Assembly: GCF_900176255.2 (NCBI RefSeq)
Contig: NZ_FXEG02000002.1
Span: 1,860,001-1,924,000, forward strand
Reading direction: 5' to 3'
Source of the DNA: Mycobacterium ahvazicum
Lineage (GTDB): Bacteria > Actinomycetota > Actinomycetes > Mycobacteriales > Mycobacteriaceae
Length of the DNA stretch: 64,000 nucleotides
Shown here: one piece after another, positions 1 to 10,628 of the stretch
Layout: each line of letters begins with the position of its first letter
Position numbering within the stretch: the stretch's first letter is position 1
The notes under the pieces: model-generated
Seen by the model: only the letters and a program-made list of their open reading frames with translations
Database searches by the model: none
What the model was told of the DNA's origin: nothing
Program-made: the position numbers and the translations under genes

Positions 1-948
1 GGCCCAGGCCGACTGCATGATCGCGTTCACCGCGGCCATCCGGGCCGAACGCACCACCGCGTTGAGCGGTCGCAGCGCGTCGCCCGCGATCCGCGCCTCC
101 GACGACGATTGGGTGCCCACCGGCTCCAGCCCGGACGCCACGCGAGCCGCGAAGCGATCCGGTGCAGCGGCATCCGACGCCTGACTCAGCCCGGAGCTGA
201 CCGTGATGATCGCGTCGACGTGTGCGGCGTTCTCCAGCACCCGCAATGCACGCGACGGAGCGTGGTCGGGAATCCGGTGTTGCCGTGTGGATTCCAGTAG
301 CTGCTCGACGAGCCCACGCGGATCGTCGATGTCGCTGGCCGATCCCAAGCCGATCGCTCCGAGCGCGTCGGCGGCCGACCGCACCGCCGACCGCAGCGAG
401 TATTCGGCATCGCCCAGCTCGTGGTGATCGAACACCGGCGCGCCGGGCAGCGAGTACACCGTCCAGGCCAGCGCACACAACTCCGGTGAATCCGGCTCGT
501 CGCCGTCGGCATCGTCGAGATCGGCATAGGAGAACTCGGGGACCAGGCCGACCGCCGCCGTCGGATCGTCGGGGTGCGCGATGATCACCGCCTCACCGGC
601 GGCCAGGGCGTCGCGCTCGAACTGCGTCCCGGGGGCCAGGCCGCGCACGTCGCCGGGAACCGGCAGCACCACGTTGATCCGCCCGTGCAGCGGACCCGGC
701 GCACCGGCGGTCCCCGGCAGCGTCACCCGGCCAACCGCGGCGCGCAGCGTCTGCAACAACGACACGGTCCCGGCGTCGTGGACGTCGGGCCACGGCAGTC
801 CGGTATGACCGGCCGCGACGGCATCATACGCGGTGACGGATTGCTTTGGCGCCCAAAGGGATAACGCGTCCAATACGTCATCGGGCGCAGCCTTGCCGGC
901 GAGCCAGGCGTTAGCCCACACGGACAGTGAAACACTCGGACACCACAT
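1..948 (-). CDS. conserved hypothetical protein (Rv1486c-like), C-terminus cut by window edge
   Basis: An uninterrupted reading frame runs on the minus strand from an ATG at 948 to the left edge (316 codons read, no stop), so the C-terminus is missing. The product starts [18 protein letters not shown] and looks soluble: no signal peptide or membrane segment is evident, and there is an acidic stretch ([14 protein letters not shown]) about half way. I recognise no catalytic motif. Its place, divergent from the NfeD-like/SPFH pair, matches Rv1486c of M. tuberculosis, which is also of unknown function. Identity with that family rests on position and general character and was not aligned. Confidence 0.7.
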   Translation of the reverse strand, partial: MWCPSVSLSVWANAWLAGKAAPDDVLDALSLWAPKQSVTAYDAVAAGHTGLPWPDVHDAGTVSLLQTLRAAVGRVTLPGTAGAPGPLHGRINVVLPVPGDVRGLAPGTQFERDALAAGEAVIIAHPDDPTAAVGLVPEFSYADLDDADGDEPDSPELCALAWTVYSLPGAPVFDHHELGDAEYSLRSAVRSAADALGAIGLGSASDIDDPRGLVEQLLESTRQHRIPDHAPSRALRVLENAAHVDAIITVSSGLSQASDAAAPDRFAARVASGLEPVGTQSSSEARIAGDALRPLNAVVRSARMAAVNAIMQSAWA

Positions 949-993
949 GATCTCGCAGTGTAGTTGTTCGGTCCGGCAAAGGCGGATCACGCG

Positions 994-999
994 TATTCT
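994..999 (+). promoter_or_regulatory. -10 element TATTCT for a probable leaderless mRNA
   Basis: TATTCT fits the mycobacterial TANNNT -10 consensus and ends 6 nt before the ATG at 1006. That places the expected transcription start on or next to the start codon, the usual arrangement for leaderless mycobacterial transcripts. There is no Shine-Dalgarno sequence between it and the ATG. Confidence 0.55.
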
Positions 1000-1005
1000 G
1001 ACGGC

Positions 1006-1434
1006 ATGGCGATCGCGCTGAGCTGGCTGATCTTCGCGCTGGCTCTTGCCGGTGCCGAGGCGCTGACGGGCGATATGTTCCTGTTGATGCTGGGCGGCGG
1101 TGCGCTGGCCGCCGCGGTCACGGCGTGGTTCACGAATTGGCCGATCCTGGCCGACGGCGCGGTGTTCCTGGTCGTCTCAATCCTGCTTGTCGTGCTGGTC
1201 CGGCCCGCATTGCGGCAGCGGATGACCCCCAAGTCGCTGCCGACGGGCATCGAGGCGCTCGAGGGCAAAAGCGCGCTGGTGCTCGATCGGGTTGCCCGCG
1301 ACGAGGGTCAGGTGAAACTTGACGGCCAGGTGTGGACGGCGCGTCCGTTCAACGACGGCGACGTCTACGAGCCCGGCGAATCGGTCACGGTCGTGCACAT
1401 CGACGGCGCGACGGCGGTGGTGTTCAAGCACTGA
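1006..1434 (+). CDS. NfeD-like membrane protein
   Basis: 142-residue protein with two or three hydrophobic N-terminal segments (starting [20 protein letters not shown]) followed by a soluble domain with the [13 protein letters not shown] pattern typical of the NfeD OB-fold. NfeD proteins partner SPFH/stomatin proteins and are thought to organise membrane microdomains. Here the SPFH gene follows 48 bp downstream, as in Rv1487-Rv1488. An in-frame ATG exists at 964, but the start at 1006 is preferred because the first hydrophobic helix begins there and a -10 element sits directly upstream. Confidence 0.85.
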   Translation: MAIALSWLIFALALAGAEALTGDMFLLMLGGGALAAAVTAWFTNWPILADGAVFLVVSILLVVLVRPALRQRMTPKSLPTGIEALEGKSALVLDRVARDEGQVKLDGQVWTARPFNDGDVYEPGESVTVVHIDGATAVVFKH

Positions 1435-1482
1435 TCGGTCGGCACAGACGCTGCGAAGACGCTGCGAGAGAAAGGAACTCCG

Positions 1483-2619
1483 GTGGAAGGTGCGGTTGCG
1501 GGTTTGGTGTTGCTGGCCGTTCTGGTGATCTTCGCGATCATCGTGGTGGCCAAGTCCGTGGCGCTGATACCGCAGGCCGAAGCCGCGGTGATCGAGCGTC
1601 TGGGTCGGTACAGCCGCACGGTCAGCGGGCAGCTGACGCTGCTGGTGCCGTTCATCGATCGCGTCCGGGCCCGGGTTGATCTGCGCGAGCGGGTGGTGTC
1701 GTTCCCGCCGCAGCCCGTGATCACCGAGGACAACCTGACGCTCAACATCGACACCGTGGTCTATTTCCAGGTCACCGTTCCGCAGGCGGCCGTCTACGAG
1801 ATCAGCAACTACATCGTCGGCGTCGAGCAGCTCACCACGACCACGCTGCGCAACGTCGTCGGCGGTATGACGCTGGAGCAGACTCTGACCTCGCGCGACC
1901 AGATCAACGGACAGCTGCGCGGTGTGCTCGACGAGGCGACCGGTCGCTGGGGCCTGCGCGTCGCCCGGGTCGAGCTGCGCAGCATCGACCCGCCGCCGTC
2001 GATCCAGGCATCGATGGAGAAGCAGATGAAGGCGGACCGGGAGAAGCGGGCGATGATCTTGACCGCGGAAGGCACCCGGGAGGCGGCGATCAAACAGGCC
2101 GAGGGTGCCAAGCAGGCGCAGATCCTGGCCGCCGAGGGCGCCAAGCAGGCCGCGATCCTGGCCGCCGAGGCGGACCGGCAATCCCGGATGCTGCGCGCTC
2201 AGGGTGAGCGGGCCGCGGCCTACCTGCAGGCGCAAGGCCAGGCCAAGGCCATCGAGAAGACGTTCGCTGCGATCAAGGCCGGCCGGCCCACTCCGGAGAT
2301 GCTGGCCTATCAGTACCTGCAGACCCTGCCGAAAATGGCGCAGGGCAGTGCCAACAAGGTGTGGGTGGTGCCCAGCGACTTCAGCGCGGCGCTACAGGGT
2401 TTCACCAAACTGCTGGGCACGCCCGGCGAGGACGGGGTGTTCCGGTTCGAGCCGTCGCCGGTCGAGGACGTGCCCCAGCACGCCCCCGCCGCGGACGATG
2501 CCGACGTGGCCGATTGGTTCTCCACCGAGACCGACCCCAAGATCGCCCAGGCGGTCGCCAAGGCCGAGGCGATAGCCCGCCAGCCGATCGACGGCCAGCC
2601 ACCCGAATTGACGCAATAG
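1483..2619 (+). CDS. SPFH/stomatin-like (band 7) protein
   Basis: 378 residues: one N-terminal membrane helix (about residues 3-24), the SPFH/band 7 domain (about 25-190; IPQAEAAVIERLGRYSRTVSG and the region around RDQINGQLRGVLDEATGRWG), then a long Ala/Glu/Lys-rich coiled coil with repeats of the AEGAKQAAIL type (about 190-260) and a flexible tail. The family oligomerises into membrane-associated rings and scaffolds microdomains. The GTG start at 1483 has an AGAAAGGAA ribosome-binding site just upstream. It is likely co-transcribed with the NfeD-like gene; the M. tuberculosis equivalent is Rv1488. Confidence 0.9.
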   Translation: MEGAVAGLVLLAVLVIFAIIVVAKSVALIPQAEAAVIERLGRYSRTVSGQLTLLVPFIDRVRARVDLRERVVSFPPQPVITEDNLTLNIDTVVYFQVTVPQAAVYEISNYIVGVEQLTTTTLRNVVGGMTLEQTLTSRDQINGQLRGVLDEATGRWGLRVARVELRSIDPPPSIQASMEKQMKADREKRAMILTAEGTREAAIKQAEGAKQAQILAAEGAKQAAILAAEADRQSRMLRAQGERAAAYLQAQGQAKAIEKTFAAIKAGRPTPEMLAYQYLQTLPKMAQGSANKVWVVPSDFSAALQGFTKLLGTPGEDGVFRFEPSPVEDVPQHAPAADDADVADWFSTETDPKIAQAVAKAEAIARQPIDGQPPELTQ

Positions 2620-2628
2620 GATTGTCAG

Positions 2629-2985
2629 ATGAGTGTTGTGACTTCCCCGAAGACGTATACGGCGCTGGGTGCGTTTCACGCCGTCGACGCGGTGTTGTGC
2701 GGTGTCCAGATCGCCCCGATCAGGAAAATTCTGGATGACGTCGGACTCCCGGAGAACGTCAGGCCCGTGCTTCCGGTGGTGAAGTCCGCCGCTGCGGTCG
2801 GCTTGCTGTCGGTCACCCGTTTCCCCGCGCTGGCGAGGCTGACGACGGCGATGCTGACGCTGTACTTCGCCCTGGCGGTGGCCGCGCACGTGCGAGTGCG
2901 CGACAAGGTCGTCAACGGTCTGCCGGCTGCAGTGTTTCTGGCCCTGGTCGCCGCGATGACGGTTCGCGGACCGGATCAGAGTTAG
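2629..2985 (+). CDS. small DoxX-like membrane protein (Rv1489-like)
   Basis: 118 residues with about four hydrophobic segments (around residues 13-30, 55-70, 73-92, 98-113) and a short polar N-terminus. The fold pattern resembles DoxX-family membrane proteins, for which no uniform reaction is established. It begins 9 bp after the SPFH stop, so it probably belongs to the same transcription unit. It ends 23 bp from a convergent gene, with no clear terminator between them. Confidence 0.75.
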   Translation: MSVVTSPKTYTALGAFHAVDAVLCGVQIAPIRKILDDVGLPENVRPVLPVVKSAAAVGLLSVTRFPALARLTTAMLTLYFALAVAAHVRVRDKVVNGLPAAVFLALVAAMTVRGPDQS

Positions 2986-3008
2986 TTAGCTCAGGGGGCC
3001 GCTGAAGG

Positions 3009-3329
3009 TCACGGTTGCGGCAAGGCCGGTTCGAGCGGAGTCGACGACGGCTGCGCGTGCGGCCCCGGCGGCAATGGCGGCATCGGCACCACGCTGGGCG
3101 CCGGCGCCACTCCGGTGGGCGCAGGCGGCGCGGGATACCCCGGCGTCTGGGAGGAAAACGGCGGTGGATACGGCGGCGGGGGCAGCTGGACGCGGATCGT
3201 AAACACCAGGCCGGTAATGGCGAAAGCGGCGATAGCGCCGACGATCAGCCCTGCCAGCCCGGCGGCGACCAGCGCGGCCGTGGAAAAGCGCCGCGCGGGT
3301 GCGCCGGCGTGGCTGTCGTCGGACGTCAT
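3009..3329 (-). CDS. small proline-rich single-pass membrane protein
   Basis: 106 residues: a short cytoplasmic N-terminus (MTSDDSHAGAPARRF), one strong membrane helix (about 17-45), then a Pro-rich, probably extracytoplasmic tail with LPPPPYPPPF and repeated PxPP units. I recognise no enzymatic domain. It lies 36 bp downstream of the secreted protease gene on the same strand, which suggests a shared transcript and perhaps a role in anchoring or assisting the protease. That partnership is inference from spacing only. Confidence 0.6.
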   Translation of the reverse strand: MTSDDSHAGAPARRFSTAALVAAGLAGLIVGAIAAFAITGLVFTIRVQLPPPPYPPPFSSQTPGYPAPPAPTGVAPAPSVVPMPPLPPGPHAQPSSTPLEPALPQP

Positions 3330-3365
3330 GTCGCTCCCCAGTGCTCGTCGTGTCGAGAATGGTCG

Positions 3366-4364
3366 TCAGCGCGGTCCGGATGGTGGTGCGGTCATGGCGG
3401 TCAGATGCCATTGGTCGAGCCACGGCTGCACAAGTTCGGCAACGGAGAATTCCGCCGGGGCCAGGCACCCGGCGGCGGGATTGGCGGGATTGCTGCCCCG
3501 AATGGCGATGCCGACCGCGGTGGCGGTGCCGTCGTTTCGAATGAGGTAGACCGGGCCGCCGGAATCACCGCATTGGCCGCCCGCCGCGAACGAGACCTTG
3601 CTCTCGGTGACGTCGAGGATCGCGCCGCATTCGGCCTCGCCACTGCTCATGCCGTACTTGCACAGCTGCTGTCCGACCGACAGCTCGGTGGTGACCCCCG
3701 TGATCGGCAACGCGGCGGCGATGGCCGGACTCTGCGGGACATGGTCGCCGTCGAGCACGATCAGGCCGATGTCGTGCTGCTCGTCGTGGACGCCCTCGTT
3801 GACGGTCTGGACGAACGTGCCCAACTTCGCGTACGGGAGGATCCCGGCGAGGTTCATCACGACCTTGCTCTGTTGCCGGGACCGATTGCAGTGACCCGCG
3901 GTGAGAACACCCGCCTGGCCACTGCTGGTGCGCACCAAAAACCCAGCGGTGCAACCCATTCCACCAGAACCGTCGGTGTATTCGACGTAGATGCCCGCCC
4001 CCGGGCCCGCGGCAGCGGACGCGGGCAACGCGATGGGTGTCAGCTCGGGCTGCGACGGTTCCATGGTGTGCTCGAAATTCTTGGGCGCCAGCCAGATGGC
4101 CGTAATACACACAACGGCGGCGAGCGCTGCACCGATCGTCACCCACGAGGCGTGCGGCCGCGCCCGTGCCACCGGCGGGTAGCGCATCACCGGTGAGGCG
4201 AGGACGCTGCCGGCCGGCACGCGATACAGCTTGATCCGGTCGAGCACGAAGGACAACACCGCGACGGCCACCGACGCCAGCGCGCCGAGCAGGAGCACGA
4301 GCAGACCGGCCCGCGACGGCTGCAAGCTGAAACTTGCCAGCTGCTGCGCGTAGACCCGCTCCAT
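3366..4364 (-). CDS. membrane-anchored trypsin-like serine protease
   Basis: 332 residues. Two hydrophobic segments near the N-terminus (about 18-42 and 74-92) precede a chymotrypsin-fold domain (about 120-320). The full triad is visible: His in LTAGHC, Asp in HDIGLIVLD and Ser in GDSGGPV; several Cys (GMGCTAGF, QLCKYG, AECGA, GGQCGD) could form disulfides outside the membrane. The product is therefore probably a periplasmic, membrane-tethered endopeptidase of the S1 type. It is the second gene of a minus-strand trio with the TVP38 gene upstream (49 bp) and a Pro-rich membrane protein downstream. The substrate is unknown. Confidence 0.85.
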   Translation of the reverse strand: MERVYAQQLASFSLQPSRAGLLVLLLGALASVAVAVLSFVLDRIKLYRVPAGSVLASPVMRYPPVARARPHASWVTIGAALAAVVCITAIWLAPKNFEHTMEPSQPELTPIALPASAAAGPGAGIYVEYTDGSGGMGCTAGFLVRTSSGQAGVLTAGHCNRSRQQSKVVMNLAGILPYAKLGTFVQTVNEGVHDEQHDIGLIVLDGDHVPQSPAIAAALPITGVTTELSVGQQLCKYGMSSGEAECGAILDVTESKVSFAAGGQCGDSGGPVYLIRNDGTATAVGIAIRGSNPANPAAGCLAPAEFSVAELVQPWLDQWHLTAMTAPPSGPR

Positions 4365-4413
4365 TGAATAGATCTTTCAGGCAAGCGGCGGCGCGCTCAA
4401 GAAAACGGCGCAG

Positions 4414-5175
4414 TTAGCTGAAAATAGCCGGTTCCGACGCGGGTTCGTCAGGATGCGGCGCGCGGTGGTGGTGCCGGCGGTAATGACGTATCTCGAGGAA
4501 CAACCCGGTGAGCCCCAGCGCACTGGTGACCAACGACACGGCGAACAGCAGCGGGCTCGGGTGACCGGCCAGCGCGTCGCCGAGAAACACGACCGCGGCG
4601 GTGCCGGGTAGCAGGCCGGCCAGCGTGGCCAGCGTGTACGGCAGGATGCCGACGGCGGATGCGGCGGCTGCGTAGTTCACGACGGAAAATGGCAGCACCG
4701 GAATCAACCGCAGCGACACGACCGACACCCAGCCCCGCTCGCGCAGGCGCTCGTCGGCCCGGTGGATCGCCCGGTAACGAACCAGCCGCGACAGCCGCCA
4801 TCCCGCGGCGCGCACCAACACCAGCGCCAGCACCGCGCTCGCCGTGCTGGCGACCACCGCGATCAGCACGCCCAGGGCCGGCCCGAACAGCAGACCCGCG
4901 GCCAGGGTGAACGCCGTGCGGGGTACCGGCACCACCGTGACGACGATGTGTGCGAGCAGAAACGCCAGCGGAAACCACGGGCCCAGCGATTGTGCCCAAT
5001 CGCGCAACTGCACCGCGCCGGGTAGCGGAACCCAGAGCGCCACGGCCACCGCGATTGTGATACCGACCACTGCCGCGATGGCGCGCGGCCGGGACAGCTG
5101 GCGCACGCTCATCGCCAGCGCGCGCCTGAGACTGCGCAGCGTACTGGTGGTTTTGGCGGTGGCCGGGCCCGTCAC
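4414..5175 (-). CDS. TVP38/TMEM64 (DedA-like) membrane protein
   Basis: Polytopic membrane protein with the SNARE-associated (VTT) domain. The segments FTLAAGLLFGPALGVLIAVV, LRLIPVLPFSVVNYAAAAS and LATLAGLLPGTAAVVFLGD are characteristic; the family includes lipid scramblase-like proteins. The frame stays open back to 5286, but the GTG at 5175 gives 253 residues, close to the length I recall for Rv1491c (about 252), and the residues before it look non-coding. An ATG at 5112 is a second option. It is divergent from mutA across roughly 190 bp. Confidence 0.85.
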   Translation of the reverse strand: MTGPATAKTTSTLRSLRRALAMSVRQLSRPRAIAAVVGITIAVAVALWVPLPGAVQLRDWAQSLGPWFPLAFLLAHIVVTVVPVPRTAFTLAAGLLFGPALGVLIAVVASTASAVLALVLVRAAGWRLSRLVRYRAIHRADERLRERGWVSVVSLRLIPVLPFSVVNYAAAASAVGILPYTLATLAGLLPGTAAVVFLGDALAGHPSPLLFAVSLVTSALGLTGLFLEIRHYRRHHHRAPHPDEPASEPAIFS

Positions 5176-5270
5176 GCCACTCAACGTTACGGGCCGGATA
5201 TGAATAACTTGTATCCCCGGCTTGGTGTTTCGCCGACGACCTGGACCGACCGATTCCACCGCACGGTTTT

Positions 5271-5297
5271 TTGACGGCGGGGGCAATCAATTAGCCT
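5271..5297 (+). promoter_or_regulatory. candidate mutA promoter
   Basis: A near-consensus -35 TTGACG (5271-5276) is followed after 15 bp by TAGCCT (5292-5297), which fits the TANNNT -10 pattern. The spacing is shorter than the usual 16-18 bp, so the call is tentative. It lies about 70 bp upstream of the mutA start, in the region shared with the divergent TVP38 gene. Confidence 0.35.
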
Positions 5298-5367
5298 GAT
5301 TAGCGAGTCGCGTGTCCTCCGCAACCTCAAGCAACGTTGCCAATAGCTGCGAAAACAGGAGCAGTCG

Positions 5368-7239
5368 GTGTCCATTGATGTACCCGAGCTCGCCGACCTG
5401 GAACAGGTTCGCGAGCGCTGGCGCACCGCGGTTGCCGGTGTGCTTGCCAAGAGCACCCGCAAGGAACCCGCCGAGTTGGGGCAAGAACCCGAACAGCTGC
5501 TGGACACCCCGACCTACGACGGATTCGCCGTTCGTCCGCTCTACACCGCGTTCGACGAGCTGCCCGAGCCGTCGCTGCCCGGCCAGTGGCCCTACCTGCG
5601 CGGGGCGGACCCCTTCCGCGACGTCAAGTCCGGCTGGAAGGTCGTCGAGGCATTCCCGTCCGCCGGTGCCAGCGCCGCGGAAACGAACGCGGCCGTGCTG
5701 GGTTCGCTCGGTGACGGGGTCAGCGCGCTACTGCTGCGAGTCGGGGCGGGCGGCGTGGCTCCCCAGGAGCTCGAAGGGCTGCTCGCGGGTGTCTACCTGA
5801 GCATGGCGCCGATCATCCTCGAGGCCGGCGCGGACTACGCGGCGGCGGCCGACGCGATGCTGGCCCTGGTGGCCGAGGTCGAATCCGGCCAACGCGCCAC
5901 CCTCTCGATAGATTTGGGCGCCGACCCGCTGACCGCGGCGCACAGCGGACGCCCCGCGCCGACGATCGACGACGTCGTCGCGGTCGCGTCGCGGGTGACC
6001 GGCGATCACGGCGTGCGGGCGATCACGGTCGACGGGCCCGCGTTCCACAATCTGGGCGCCAACACGACTTGGGAGCTGGCCGCCAGTGTCGCGGCCGCGG
6101 TCGCCTATCTGCGGGTGCTCACCGAGTCGGGGATGCCGGTCCGCCGGGCGCTGGGCCAGATCAGCTTCCGGTTGGCCGCCGACGACGACCAGTTCATGAC
6201 GATCGCGAAAATGCGTGCGGTGCGTCAACTGTGGGCGCGGGTCGCCGAGGTCGTCGGGGAGCCTGACGCGGGTGGAGCGATCGTGCACGCGGAGACGTCG
6301 CTGCCGATGATGACCCAGCGCGATCCCTGGGTGAACATGCTGCGCTGCACGCTGGCCGCGTTCGGCGCCGGTGTCGGCGGCGTCGACACCGTGCTCGTCT
6401 TCCCGTTCGACATCGCGATCCCGGGTGGCTTTCCCGGTACGGCACGAAGCTTCGCCCGGCGCATCGCGCGCAACACCCAGCTGCTGCTGCTGGAGGAGTC
6501 GCACGTCGGCCGGGTGCTGGACCCCGCCGGTGGCTCGTGGTTCGTCGAAGACCTCACGCAACGCATTGCCGAGGGCGCCTGGGAACACTTCCAGGCCATC
6601 GAGGGCCGCGGCGGATTCGTCGACGCTCATGACTACATCGCCGATCAGATCGCCGACATCGCCGCCCGCCGTGCCGACGACATCGCGCATCGACGCACCG
6701 CGATCACCGGCGTCAATGAATTCCCAAACCTGTCCGAACCTGCACTGCCGCAAAGTGATTCGATCGGCCAACCCGACGTCGGAAACTTGCAGCGCTACGC
6801 CGCGGGATTCGAGACCTTGCGCGACCGCTCGGACGCCTTCCTGGCCCGCACCGATGCCCGGCCCAAGGCGCTGCTGCTTCCGCTGGGCCCGCTGGCCGAG
6901 CACAACATCCGCACCACGTTCGCGGCGAACCTGCTGGCGTCGGGCGGCATCGAGGCGGTCAACCCGGGAACCCTCGACGCGGATGGGGTCGCCGCGGCGG
7001 TGTCCGATGCGGGATCGCCAGCCGCAGCGGTGATCTGCGGCACCGACAAGCGCTACGCGACCGAGGCGGCCGCTATCGTCGACGCGGCACGCAACGCCGG
7101 AGTATCGCGGGTCTACTTGGCCGGACCGGAAAAGGCGGTCGCCAATACCGATCCCGAGCACCGGCCCGACGAATACCTGACAGCCAAAATCAATGCGATC
7201 GAAGCGCTTTCGGATCTGCTCACTCGGTTGGGGGCGTAA
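5368..7239 (+). CDS. mutA: methylmalonyl-CoA mutase small (beta) subunit
   Basis: 623 residues. It carries the mutase (beta/alpha)8 barrel signature, including [10 protein letters not shown] near residue 390 and [20 protein letters not shown] just before it, and a degenerate C-terminal cobalamin-type domain without the DxHxxG histidine motif, as expected for the non-catalytic subunit. With MutB it interconverts (R)-methylmalonyl-CoA and succinyl-CoA in propionate, odd-chain and cholesterol catabolism. In mycobacteria this also sets the methylmalonyl-CoA supply for branched lipids. The GTG start at 5368 has an upstream AGGAG. mutB starts 4 bp after its stop. Confidence 0.95.
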   Translation: MSIDVPELADLEQVRERWRTAVAGVLAKSTRKEPAELGQEPEQLLDTPTYDGFAVRPLYTAFDELPEPSLPGQWPYLRGADPFRDVKSGWKVVEAFPSAGASAAETNAAVLGSLGDGVSALLLRVGAGGVAPQELEGLLAGVYLSMAPIILEAGADYAAAADAMLALVAEVESGQRATLSIDLGADPLTAAHSGRPAPTIDDVVAVASRVTGDHGVRAITVDGPAFHNLGANTTWELAASVAAAVAYLRVLTESGMPVRRALGQISFRLAADDDQFMTIAKMRAVRQLWARVAEVVGEPDAGGAIVHAETSLPMMTQRDPWVNMLRCTLAAFGAGVGGVDTVLVFPFDIAIPGGFPGTARSFARRIARNTQLLLLEESHVGRVLDPAGGSWFVEDLTQRIAEGAWEHFQAIEGRGGFVDAHDYIADQIADIAARRADDIAHRRTAITGVNEFPNLSEPALPQSDSIGQPDVGNLQRYAAGFETLRDRSDAFLARTDARPKALLLPLGPLAEHNIRTTFAANLLASGGIEAVNPGTLDADGVAAAVSDAGSPAAAVICGTDKRYATEAAAIVDAARNAGVSRVYLAGPEKAVANTDPEHRPDEYLTAKINAIEALSDLLTRLGA

Positions 7240-7243
7240 CACG

Positions 7244-9499
<2,256 letters not shown>

Positions 9500-9507
9500 A
9501 GACCGCT

Positions 9508-9566
9508 GCGAAAGTGCAACCAGGGACGCCGTTACTCGCGAAATGCGTTCCCGGTTGCACTTTCGC
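9508..9566. repeat. imperfect 22-bp inverted repeat between mutB and meaB
   Basis: Left arm 9508-9529 and right arm 9545-9566 are reverse complements at 20 of 22 positions (core GCGAAAGTGCAACC), with a 15-nt loop. The structure fills most of the 82-bp mutB-meaB gap. It has no U-run, so it is not a standard intrinsic terminator. It could be a transcript-stabilising hairpin or a dispersed palindromic element. No second copy was noticed elsewhere in the window. Confidence 0.7.
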
Positions 9567-9581
9567 GGGTTTGGGGTGTCC

Positions 9582-10565
9582 ATGACCTCCCAGGACGCGG
9601 CTCACAAACTGGCCCAGGCTATTCGCAGCGGCGATCGTGCGGCGCTGCCACGAGCCATCACGATGCTGGAGTCCACCCGGGCCGACCATCGTGAGCGGGC
9701 CCAGCAGTTGCTGCTGGAATTGCTGCCCGACTCCGGAAATGCCCATCGAGTGGGTATCACCGGGGTGCCGGGGGTCGGAAAGTCCACCACCATCGAAGCG
9801 CTGGGCATGCACCTGATCGACCGCGGCCACCAGGTGGCGGTCCTGGCGGTCGATCCCTCCTCGACGCGGACCGGCGGCTCGATCCTCGGCGACAAGACCC
9901 GGATGTCACGCCTGGCGGCGCACCCGGACGCCTACATCCGGCCATCGCCGACATCGGGAACTTTGGGTGGTGTAGCAAAGGCCACCCGGGAGACTGTCGT
10001 TCTGCTGGAGGCGGCGGGTTTCGACGTGATCCTGATCGAAACCGTCGGCGTGGGCCAGTCCGAGGTGGCCGTGGCCAACATGGTCGACACCTTCGTGTTG
10101 CTGACTCTGGCCCGCACCGGCGACCAGCTACAAGGCATCAAAAAGGGCGTGCTGGAACTGGCCGACATTGTCGTGGTCAACAAGGCCGACGGCGAGCACC
10201 TGCCCGAGGCGCGCAAAGCCGCCCGGGAGCTGTCGTCGGCGATCAGACTGATCTATCCACGCGAAACTCTATGGCGGCCACCGGTTCTCACGATGAGCGC
10301 GGTTGAGGGGAGTGGACTGGCCGAGATGTGGGACACCGTCGAGCGTCACCGCCGGGTGCTCACCGAGGCTGGAGAGTTCGAAGCCCGTCGGCGTGATCAG
10401 CAAGTCGACTGGACCTGGCAGATGGTCCGCGACACGGTCCTGGATCGGGTGCTGTCCAATCCGGCGGTGCGCAACATGCGCGCCGAGCTGGAGCGGCAGG
10501 TCAAAGCCGGCGAGCTGACCCCCGCGCTGGCGGCCCAGCAAATACTAGACGCGGCGTCGCGCTAA
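9582..10565 (+). CDS. meaB: MeaB-type G-protein chaperone of methylmalonyl-CoA mutase
   Basis: 327 residues. P-loop GVPGVGKSTT (about residue 60), then AVDPSSTRTGGSILGDKTRM, ETVGVGQSE (switch/Walker B region) and the base-specificity motif NKADG, all typical of the MeaB/ArgK/MMAA GTPases. They gate cobalamin loading and protect the mutase from inactivation. It follows mutAB directly. The frame extends upstream to 9543, but that stretch is part of the inverted repeat, so the ATG at 9582 (MTSQDAAHKL) is preferred. Equivalent to Rv1496. Confidence 0.95.
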   Translation: MTSQDAAHKLAQAIRSGDRAALPRAITMLESTRADHRERAQQLLLELLPDSGNAHRVGITGVPGVGKSTTIEALGMHLIDRGHQVAVLAVDPSSTRTGGSILGDKTRMSRLAAHPDAYIRPSPTSGTLGGVAKATRETVVLLEAAGFDVILIETVGVGQSEVAVANMVDTFVLLTLARTGDQLQGIKKGVLELADIVVVNKADGEHLPEARKAARELSSAIRLIYPRETLWRPPVLTMSAVEGSGLAEMWDTVERHRRVLTEAGEFEARRRDQQVDWTWQMVRDTVLDRVLSNPAVRNMRAELERQVKAGELTPALAAQQILDAASR

Positions 10566-10628
10566 CGGAAAGGTAAATTAATCCGTGTTTGCGCCTCAGC
10601 CGGGCTGATCCGAAGTAAATTCAAAATC

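Noticed and set aside
1177..2235. Long minus-strand frame opposite the SPFH gene
   Set aside because: It is the antisense shadow of a high-GC gene; its translation is low-complexity and Arg/His-rich, and the plus strand encodes a clear family protein.
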